Shown piece by piece: positions 15,425 to 21,137 of a stretch of 21,137 nt of DNA; positions within the stretch are counted from its first letter, which is position 1, and every line of letters starts with the position of its first letter. The position numbers and the translations under genes are program-made. Source of the DNA: a virus; IMG/VR virus record IMGVR_UViG_3300037520_000667, positions 1-21,137 of that record. The stretch is one strand, 5' to 3'. The notes under the pieces were generated by a model that made no database searches, was not told the origin of the DNA, and saw nothing but the letters and a program-made list of their open reading frames with translations.

Positions 15425-16630
15425 TTAGCCCCAGAGGCGGACAGCCATCTGCGGACGGATCACCGAGTAGCCATACAGCACGTCGATACGGCACGGCATA
15501 CGGTCGTTGTTAATGTCGTACTGACGAACAACGCGCATGGAGATGCCGTTGTGCACTTGGCGCGAAGCCATGTCAACGCCCTGCGGCATGAGCAAGTCAG
15601 CCGTGGCGAAGGCGATCGCATCGCGGTGGTACACAAGGTTCTGCGGGTACTGCGTCGAAGCGCCACCCAAGAACGTCACAGCAGCACTGTTCTGCGGGAA
15701 CGAATCCACCGTCGCCAAAGCAACGCTCGACGTGTAAATCGCCGGCGAAATCTTGACGTTGGTAAACGCGCTGGCAGCAGCGGTAATGTCCTCAGTGACC
15801 ACGAACTGCTGGAGCGAGCCAGTTGATTCGCGGGTCTGCGGGTTGACCGAGTACACGTTAGCGATCGTGAACACGTCGCCCTTCTTAAGCGTGTTGCCGG
15901 TCGTGCCGTTCAAAGTAATGGTCGCCTGGCCCTGCGTGGAAACCGTACCGTTCACCGTGATGGTGCCCGTGCGGCTGCCGGTCGTGAACTGCTTGATCGA
16001 CTGCGACATGTTGAGCTCGTTAAAGCCCAGGATGCCTTCGCCGAACATGCCGTTCTTGAATTGCGACGAGATGGTGCTGACCGGGTTAAACAACCCCTTC
16101 ATGCCCTCGATAAGCGCAGCGTTGGCGGCCGGGTTGACGGTCGCGTAGCGCGGCGACATGACGGCAGCGGCTTCGTTCAGCTTCTGCTGAGCAGCCAACA
16201 GGACAGCGGTCGTGCCCGGCGTGGTGCCCGGCGTACCGACTGACTGGTAGATGTTGTTGAACGAGTTAGCAACGTCAGCGTCGATGCTGGAGGCCAACTG
16301 GCTGATACGCGGCTTGAGCACGCGCTCGGCAAAGTCGTCCAACTGCATCGTCATTTCGGCGGTGGTGAAGTTCACGCCGATGTGCTTCTGCGAAGCAACC
16401 GTCAGGGTCGTGAACTGCTCGTTGTCGTCCTGCACTTGCAGGGCGGCACCGTCGGTCACAAGGGCGCGATCCGGCAGACGGATACGCAGCGTAGTGCCGA
16501 TCTTGGCGCCTTCGACGGCGTAGCTGCTGTCGTACTGGCGGTTGACGTTACGGGTGATTACGAGGTTGTTCTCGAGGATCTCGAGCGCTTTTCGCGTAAT
16601 CATGTCAATAGTAAGAATTGTATTAGCCAC
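15425..16630 (-). CDS. Major capsid protein, P22 gp5-like
   Basis: The 401-residue protein matches the P22 coat family (HK97 fold). Recognisable parts are MANTILTIDMITRKALEILE at the start, the E-loop-like region GTTLRIRLPDRALVTDGAA, TMQLDDFAERVLKPRISQL, and the closing RIDVLYGYSVIRPQMAVRLWG. A beta-rich stretch at about 220-300 (TITVNG...ATITLNG...GDVFTIANV) corresponds to the P22 I-domain. The start is GTG, supported by AGGAGA seven bases upstream and by the family's N-terminus. It is a little shorter than P22 coat. It follows the scaffold gene with a 21-base gap and should be the most highly expressed gene here. Confidence 0.93.
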   Translation of the reverse strand: MANTILTIDMITRKALEILENNLVITRNVNRQYDSSYAVEGAKIGTTLRIRLPDRALVTDGAALQVQDDNEQFTTLTVASQKHIGVNFTTAEMTMQLDDFAERVLKPRISQLASSIDADVANSFNNIYQSVGTPGTTPGTTAVLLAAQQKLNEAAAVMSPRYATVNPAANAALIEGMKGLFNPVSTISSQFKNGMFGEGILGFNELNMSQSIKQFTTGSRTGTITVNGTVSTQGQATITLNGTTGNTLKKGDVFTIANVYSVNPQTRESTGSLQQFVVTEDITAAASAFTNVKISPAIYTSSVALATVDSFPQNSAAVTFLGGASTQYPQNLVYHRDAIAFATADLLMPQGVDMASRQVHNGISMRVVRQYDINNDRMPCRIDVLYGYSVIRPQMAVRLWG

Positions 16631-16651
16631 GAAAGTGTCTCCTAAAAATTG

Positions 16652-17431
16652 TTAGCGACGTTGACGCGTTTCCCACTGCTTGATCTGGCGTCGACGCTCG
16701 GCCTCAATCCACTCTGACGTGCTCATGGCCGTAACCGAGCGGGGGTCAGTCGTTTCATAAGTGCCGGCGCTGGTGCCTCGAGCCGTTACCGGCTTGATCG
16801 GCGCGGGAGCGCTGGTGGTTTTCTTGATCGGTATCGGATTGTCAGCCATTTTAGCCTCTATCTTGCCGATCTCTTTAGCCTGAAGGTACGGCGACAAACG
16901 GGAAATACGATCGGCTTCGCGCGGGTTCGAGCCTAGGTAATAAGCCAGCTCTGGCCCTACGTCCGACGCCTGAATCGTCTCGGCCATCACGGGCGTAATC
17001 GGCAGTGACGGGTTGTACGCGACCTTTTCAAAGTCATCGTATTTGTCCCGCACGGCTTCTTCACGTTCGTGATAAGCCTCCACAAGAGCCATACGCTCGC
17101 GCTCGGCCTCGCGTCGGGCGAGGAGTTCAGTTGCTTTGCGCTCGGCCAAAGCCTCGGCATACGCATCTGGATCCAAGTCCTTGCTCGGCAAAGGCGCCGA
17201 CTCAGCCGCTGGCTGGGTCTTTAACGATTGCTCTCGCTCCCACTTGCGACGTTCCCGTGCAAGCCTCTTGCCGACCATCGCATCTAGCTCTTCTTGAGTA
17301 AATGCTTTAGCGGGCTTTTCTTCCGGCAATTGCGTTTCCGCAACAACTTCAGATTCCGGGGCAGCCGTAGCCTCCGGTTCCGGCGCGGATATATCCGCTA
17401 CAACTTCAGGGACTTGGTTTTCGTCCGTCAT
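16652..17431 (-). CDS. Capsid scaffolding protein
   Basis: A 259-residue protein with the typical scaffold composition: an acidic, Pro/Ala/Glu-rich N-terminus (1-40), a long charged helix (about 43-135; FTQEELDAMVGKRLARERR, then AEALAERKATELLARREAE), a mid segment with PSLPITPVMAETIQASDVG, and a basic, helical C-terminus (SEWIEAERRRQIKQWETRQRR) suited to binding coat protein. AAGGAAG precedes the ATG. It lies directly upstream of the coat gene, as in P22 and many phages. Sequence similarity between scaffolds is low, so composition and position are the main evidence. It would be released after procapsid assembly. Confidence 0.87.
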   Translation of the reverse strand: MTDENQVPEVVADISAPEPEATAAPESEVVAETQLPEEKPAKAFTQEELDAMVGKRLARERRKWEREQSLKTQPAAESAPLPSKDLDPDAYAEALAERKATELLARREAERERMALVEAYHEREEAVRDKYDDFEKVAYNPSLPITPVMAETIQASDVGPELAYYLGSNPREADRISRLSPYLQAKEIGKIEAKMADNPIPIKKTTSAPAPIKPVTARGTSAGTYETTDPRSVTAMSTSEWIEAERRRQIKQWETRQRR

Positions 17432-17450
17432 ACATCTTCCTTACGGAAAC

Positions 17451-17467
17451 CTGGTGAACCGCACCAG
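17451..17467 (-). other. Leader hairpin upstream of scaffold gene
   Basis: CTGGTG and CACCAG form a perfect six-base stem with a five-base loop. It lies just downstream of the predicted start site of a minus-strand promoter (about 17470) and upstream of the scaffold SD. Position at the 5' end of the transcript suggests mRNA stabilisation; this is inference. Confidence 0.45.
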
Positions 17468-17476
17468 TACGGTTTA

Positions 17477-17505
17477 ACAATACTGTATGGCTTCACAGTG
17501 CGCAA
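17477..17505 (-). promoter_or_regulatory. Candidate sigma70 promoter for scaffold-coat operon
   Basis: On the minus strand TTGCGC (17505-17500), a 17-base spacer and TATTGT (17482-17477) each match four of six consensus bases. It lies in the longest gap of the leftward run, between the tailspike stop and the scaffold ATG. A start near 17470 would give the scaffold and coat genes their own strong transcript. Activity is inferred. Confidence 0.4.
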
Positions 17506-17507
17506 CA

Positions 17508-19133
17508 TTAAGTGCTGCTGTCTGTAATTAGGCCGATGGTTTGGAGGGCGGTCAGTAACGACGCTAATGCTGCGTTACCGCCACGCGATCCCGTGACCGT
17601 CTGCTTGGTTTGAGGCGTTTTGCCATAGAAACCCACAGAGGCCGTACCAAGGCTGAAATTCTTGACGTTAGCGCACCAGAACTGCTGCTCGCCGCTACCA
17701 AACAAGAAGTTGACCAGATCAATCGGGTTGCCACCCACAGTGACGTTGCCCGAGGTGGTCAGCGATGCAACCAAAGTCACATCAAACGTATTGGTTGTGA
17801 CGTTGCTGACGGTATAGATGCCATCGGAACTTGGCGTCGTGGTGGATGCACCGCCTGACGTAAAGTCCAGATAAATGCTGTTGCCGCTAGGAATACCGTG
17901 CGAGTTAAGCGTTACGGTCACAGTCGTTCCCGACTGGCTATACGTCGCCGGAACGCCGGTCAAATCAGCAGCAGAACCTTCAACGTAACGCTCTGAACCC
18001 AGAATCAAATCGCTTCGAGTGTTGGATTCGTTGAGGTCGTTGTACGCGTTACCGACCACGTTCCAGTGGTGGTAATACGTGCTGTTGTCAGTCAGGTCGT
18101 AGAAGATGCAGTTCTTGACGATGCTACGCGCAGCGCCGACCACAATCGTGTCGTTGACCGAACCCGCAAAGCAGTTGGAAATCTCGCTCATAGCGATAGC
18201 GCCAACTGTAATCGGGTTGAAGTTACCCGCAAGCGTGGTGTCCATTATTGACAGGTGCAACCCGCCCACAGCGCCGGTCTTGATGCCGTTGCCAAAGTTG
18301 CCCTCAAACCATGCGTTCTTGATGGACGCGACGGCATAGCCGACTTCATCGTCCATCGTCACATCGTAGTAGATACCGCCCGTGCCGGTGTTGCCCGAGG
18401 TGCCGTTAAAACTAATGTCGGTGCCAACAACATGCACGCCACCGGCTTGCGTGATGTACAAACCCCAAGTGGTGTTACCGCTGAACTGCCCGCCGTAGAA
18501 CGTCACCAAGTTGCTGTAGACGTTGTTGGCCGATTTCTCGCAATAGTAACCGTACAGGTTCGCTTGGAACGTGCAGTCGTATACGTCAAACACCAAGCCG
18601 CCAAGGCAGTGCAGGCCGTAGTTACAGTTGGTGATGTAGACGTTTCGCAGCACCCAACGGCCAAAGTCCGTGACCTTGAGGCCATTGACGCTGGCAACGC
18701 TGTTACCGTCAATCGCTAAATCAGAGATTTCGCTGTACGGCTCCAGCATCGTTGATATGCCGGACAAGTCCAAGATAGGCGTGGCGGTTGAGCCAAACTT
18801 CTTCAAAACCGTTGAGCGCTTGCCGCTGCCCTTGAGGTTGACGGTGATAAAGTTTGTCCAGTTACGCACAATCGAGGTGACGCGATAGGTGCCTGGAGGA
18901 AAGTACACCGTACCGCCACCCGCGCCGTAGACGTAATCAATCGCCGCTTGGATCGCTGCGGTGTCGTTCGTCGTACCGTCGCCCGTTGCGCCGTAAGCCT
19001 TAACGGAAACCGTTGGCCCGATTTGCGCGACCGTGGCTTTCTTGGTGACGCCGCCGTCAACGACCGGGACTAACGCACCATCGGAGACGGGGTTAGTCGC
19101 GGCGGGTAATTGCGAAATCTTGATGCTTGACAT
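17508..19133 (-). CDS. Tailspike with beta-helix (pectate-lyase-3 type) domain
   Basis: This 541-residue protein begins with KISQLPAATNPVSDGALVPV, a known N-terminal domain that anchors phage fibres or spikes to the virion. Next comes the Pectate_lyase_3 entry motif VSVKAYGATGDGTTNDTAAI (43-62) with GGGTVYFPPGTY (72-83), followed by a right-handed parallel beta-helix to about residue 380. A separate beta module (about 394-466) and a C-terminal tip (ALASLLTALQTIGLITDSST) recurrent in phage fibres follow. It probably binds and may cleave a surface polysaccharide; catalytic residues cannot be named without a structure. GGAG precedes the ATG inside the end of the upstream gene. Confidence 0.85.
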   Translation of the reverse strand: MSSIKISQLPAATNPVSDGALVPVVDGGVTKKATVAQIGPTVSVKAYGATGDGTTNDTAAIQAAIDYVYGAGGGTVYFPPGTYRVTSIVRNWTNFITVNLKGSGKRSTVLKKFGSTATPILDLSGISTMLEPYSEISDLAIDGNSVASVNGLKVTDFGRWVLRNVYITNCNYGLHCLGGLVFDVYDCTFQANLYGYYCEKSANNVYSNLVTFYGGQFSGNTTWGLYITQAGGVHVVGTDISFNGTSGNTGTGGIYYDVTMDDEVGYAVASIKNAWFEGNFGNGIKTGAVGGLHLSIMDTTLAGNFNPITVGAIAMSEISNCFAGSVNDTIVVGAARSIVKNCIFYDLTDNSTYYHHWNVVGNAYNDLNESNTRSDLILGSERYVEGSAADLTGVPATYSQSGTTVTVTLNSHGIPSGNSIYLDFTSGGASTTTPSSDGIYTVSNVTTNTFDVTLVASLTTSGNVTVGGNPIDLVNFLFGSGEQQFWCANVKNFSLGTASVGFYGKTPQTKQTVTGSRGGNAALASLLTALQTIGLITDSST

Positions 19134-19136
19134 GTC

Positions 19137-19427
19137 TTACTCCGTCCAAGGCAACGCGACAGGCACGGCGTCATTCTTCGGCTGGTTGGAGAGCGCGGTC
19201 ATCGCAGCCGCACGCGCCTCCCACGCCTTCTTGTGCGTGAGATTCCACACCCAGTTCAGCACAATCTCTTCGGTGAGATTAACCAACGGAATGAAATCAC
19301 CGCTCGGTCGAGTCAGGCGGGTGGTTTGGCGCAGCGGGCCAAGGCTCCACTCGACGAAAGCCACGACGTTCTCATGTTCGTCTACTTTGGGCAGAACCCG
19401 CAGACCTTCGACCTTCCAGTTAGCCAT
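19137..19427 (-). CDS. Small fibre-associated protein, paralogue A
   Basis: A 96-residue protein with an N-terminal MANWKVEGLRVLP, a VVAFVEWSLG strand, the helix LTEEIVLNWVW and a closing LPWTE. The same framework occurs in the 104-residue protein two genes upstream, so the two are paralogues. The family is a recurrent phage protein of unknown function (probably catalogued as a DUF) usually near tail fibre genes. It starts in a TAATG junction with the 48-residue ORF, and its 3' end carries the SD of the tailspike gene three bases later. It might be a fibre chaperone or minor tail component; neither is shown. Confidence 0.72.
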   Translation of the reverse strand: MANWKVEGLRVLPKVDEHENVVAFVEWSLGPLRQTTRLTRPSGDFIPLVNLTEEIVLNWVWNLTHKKAWEARAAAMTALSNQPKNDAVPVALPWTE

Positions 19428-19573
19428 TATTCTTCCTCAGACTGTTTAGCCTGTGCTTCGGCTTGCTCTTTAACCTTTAACAGCAACGGCCATGCGCCGC
19501 TGCTCGTTGGGAGTTGCCCCAGCACTTGCAGGATGGCGTTTACTTCCTCAACGGATAGTTCCAACTTAATCAT
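19427..19573 (-). CDS. 48-residue fibre-associated phage protein
   Basis: A short ORF (MIKLELSVEEVNAILQVLGQ ... KQSEEE) fills the gap between the two paralogues. It overlaps the upstream stop by four bases (ATGA) and shares a TAATG junction with the next gene, so it is translationally coupled on both sides. The pattern LELSVEEVNxIL..LGQLP followed by a Gln-rich helix is one I recognise as a frequent small phage protein encoded next to tail fibres. It would be a single helical hairpin. Function unknown. Confidence 0.75.
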   Translation of the reverse strand: MIKLELSVEEVNAILQVLGQLPTSSGAWPLLLKVKEQAEAQAKQSEEE

Positions 19574-19884
19574 TCTGCGCTCCACGGCAGCGGCTTGGCG
19601 ACGGTCGGCGGATTTACTAGCGCTTCTAGTTCACGCGCTACGTTGGCCTCTACCTCGGCCTTGTCCACGCCGTTCGCCCACACCCAACCCAGCACATCGG
19701 CTTCGGTAAGGTCGGGATACGCCACGAAGTCATCGCCCGGTGAGGCAAAGCCCATGCTGCCGTAGTTGCTGGCGGTAAACTCGCCGCTGCTGTCGCTGCA
19801 ACGCCATGCGGCAGTCACCACAACGTCGGTATGCGAGCCGTCTTGCGGCTTGACGATCATGCTTTCAATTTTCCAAGTAGCCAT
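19570..19884 (-). CDS. Small fibre-associated protein, paralogue B
   Basis: A 104-residue protein with MATWKIESMIVKP, VVVTAAWRCSD, the helix DLTEADVLGWVW and a final LPWSAE. These elements line up with those of paralogue A, while the central loop differs and is about eight residues longer (GEFTASNYGSMGFASPGD). GGAGG lies eight bases before the ATG, within the end of the S74 fibre gene, and the stop TAA directly precedes this ATG. The location after an S74 fibre and before a tailspike suggests fibre assembly or attachment, but no function is known to me. Confidence 0.72.
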   Translation of the reverse strand: MATWKIESMIVKPQDGSHTDVVVTAAWRCSDSSGEFTASNYGSMGFASPGDDFVAYPDLTEADVLGWVWANGVDKAEVEANVARELEALVNPPTVAKPLPWSAE

Positions 19885-21137
19885 TTATTTAGCCTCCAGT
19901 TCAGCGACACGCTGCCGCAGGGATTTGACTTCCGCAAGCAGCAACGGGACAAGTGAAGAAACATCAATTTGCTGGTAAACGGGCTTGCCGTCTTTATCTA
20001 CGGCATCTTTTTCACCACTAACTGCATACGGCGCAACCTCTTGCGCTTCGTGGGCAATCAGCATCGGACGCTCTACCGTCGCGCCGTTCATCTTGCCGAC
20101 GTAGACCTTTAGCGCATCTACCAACTCGCCAGAATTTGTAACTGGCCCAATGATGGTTTTGGCGCGGTAATCCGACGTTGTGTTGTAACGAACAAGCCCG
20201 CCAGTACGGTCGTAATCAATAGAACCGCGAAGTGTTGCGCCGGCATCGGTTATAAATTCTTCAAATTTATTGTTGCCAGAGGTTGCTTTATTCCAAAGAA
20301 CACTAGTGGCTGTTCCAGAATCATCGTTTATAAAAAGGCACGTTGAATTTCCTGCGCCCGTATTTGAAACGGCAAAAGACCGAGTTGACCAATTAGCAAT
20401 GTTTTCTTTTACGCCAAGACCACCCGCCATGTAATTAAGCGCCGTCCCCGCTGCATAGAAGTTCCAGCGGTTAGAGCCAGAGGCGATGTCGGAGTAGAAG
20501 CCGTAGTTGTTGGTGGCGCCGGTGAGAGTAGATTCAGCAATAAACCCAAATTGACTGGTAACAGTTGATCCCGCGCCAATTGTTCCTTGCGCCGCACTAA
20601 ACCCAACCAAATTTGCAGTTGTAAACGACGCCGCTTGGGTATTAAGAATTGACTGAATGCCATACCCGCCAAATGTAGAGCCACTTGGAACAGTGCCATT
20701 CATTAAAATCGCACGAGTAACAGTTCCTGATGTTGGGTATGTTCCTGTTACTTGAAATTTAGTCGTCGCATCCGCCGTCGCGCCGATCCCGACGTTGCCG
20801 GAGGAGTCAATACGCATCCGTTCGGTGTAAGTTGTGCCGTCAGACACTGATATTTGACCAAACGTCATCGCCGCATCTGATGGCGCAAAAGACCGGAAAT
20901 CCCCCGACTGAACGCCAAAACCTGCTTTTGAATTGCTGCTGCGGAAAACAAACAACTTTTGAGCGGTAACGTCGGTACCTAAATCTAGTTTTGCTCCCGG
21001 CGAAGCCGTCCCAATACCGACGTTGCCGGAGGAGTCAATGCGCATCCGTTCGGAGCCATTGGTAAACACAATCCAAGGTCGTGTACCAGCAGCAACATGG
21101 TAGATCGCGGAATTGTTGGCGTTGATGTGGTAGTTGA
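19885..21137 (-). CDS. Tail fibre with C-terminal S74 chaperone (5' end outside window)
   Basis: The frame is open to the right edge, so the N-terminus is missing; the first in-frame GTG (21069) has in-frame fibre-like sequence before it (HINANNSAIYHVAAGTRP). Two copies of ERMRIDSSGNVGIG, a widespread fibre/endosialidase-associated repeat, are present, followed by beta-rich domains. The last 96 residues form a Peptidase_S74 intramolecular chaperone: SDYRAK supplies the Ser and Lys of the self-cleavage site, followed by ERPMLIAHEAQEVAPYAVSG, QQIDVSSLVPLLLAEVKSL and a coiled-coil tail. The chaperone trimerises the fibre and is then cut off. This is a candidate receptor-binding protein. Confidence 0.88.
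   Translation of the reverse strand, partial: NYHINANNSAIYHVAAGTRPWIVFTNGSERMRIDSSGNVGIGTASPGAKLDLGTDVTAQKLFVFRSSNSKAGFGVQSGDFRSFAPSDAAMTFGQISVSDGTTYTERMRIDSSGNVGIGATADATTKFQVTGTYPTSGTVTRAILMNGTVPSGSTFGGYGIQSILNTQAASFTTANLVGFSAAQGTIGAGSTVTSQFGFIAESTLTGATNNYGFYSDIASGSNRWNFYAAGTALNYMAGGLGVKENIANWSTRSFAVSNTGAGNSTCLFINDDSGTATSVLWNKATSGNNKFEEFITDAGATLRGSIDYDRTGGLVRYNTTSDYRAKTIIGPVTNSGELVDALKVYVGKMNGATVERPMLIAHEAQEVAPYAVSGEKDAVDKDGKPVYQQIDVSSLVPLLLAEVKSLRQRVAELEAK
20789..20825 (-). repeat. Direct repeat in S74 fibre, copy 1
   Basis: A 37-base segment matches 21017-21053 with a single mismatch. Both copies encode the ERMRIDSSGNVGIG fibre repeat, in frame and 228 bases apart. Near identity at the DNA level suggests recent duplication or recombination. 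Confidence 0.85.
21017..21053 (-). repeat. Direct repeat in S74 fibre, copy 2
   Basis: This is the second copy of the 37-base repeat, differing from 20789-20825 at one position. The 228-base spacing is a multiple of three, so recombination between copies would keep the reading frame. Confidence 0.85.

Noticed and set aside
1-21137. Prophage markers, tRNAs, CRISPR arrays or insertion sequences
   Set aside because: I found no integrase, repressor, cloverleaf, regularly spaced repeats or transposase-like ORF.

Overview
The window is a piece of a tailed-phage genome (Caudoviricetes). Its virion proteins and their order most resemble the P22-like podovirus plan. The DNA is moderately GC-rich, the genes are packed with ATGA or TAATG junctions, and Shine-Dalgarno (SD) sequences are strong. 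This fits a phage of a Gram-negative, probably proteobacterial, host. I see no integrase, repressor, tRNA, CRISPR array or insertion sequence. Terminase and portal genes are not in the window and probably lie beyond the right edge.

Positions 1-2493 hold a DNA-metabolism block. A truncated Cas4/RecB-type PD-(D/E)XK nuclease (DUF2800-like) runs leftward from a GTG at 635. A VRR-NUC nuclease, an overlapping SNF2-type helicase and a 60-residue protein run rightward from 721. The 85-base gap between the two arms carries back-to-back promoter-like sequences that share one palindromic -35 region. The rightward promoter would start transcription at or next to the VRR-NUC ATG, giving a leaderless message.

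From 21137 down to 2490 every gene is on the minus strand and is read right to left. The order is: a tail fibre ending in an S74 self-cleaving chaperone (5' end outside the window); two paralogous small proteins flanking a 48-residue ORF; a beta-helix tailspike; then, after a gap with a likely promoter and leader hairpin, scaffold and a P22-type coat protein; two capsid-associated proteins; a small charged protein; gp4-like and gp10-like head-tail/plug proteins; two fibre-like proteins; a glycine-rich protein; a beta-rich protein; a GNAT acetyltransferase; and three proteins matching the P22 ejection proteins gp7, gp20 and gp16 in order. A lysis cassette (small TM protein, holin, M15 endolysin) ends the run. 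The endolysin stop overlaps the stop of the rightward operon, so the two transcription units collide without a spacer.

The coat-gp4-gp10-ejection order is that of P22. What departs from P22 is a host-recognition cluster (S74 fibre and tailspike) upstream of scaffold, a second adhesin cluster after gp10 at the P22 needle position, an unusually long gp16-like protein, and lysis genes placed directly after the ejection genes. All functions are inferred from the sequence alone, from remembered family features and gene order.
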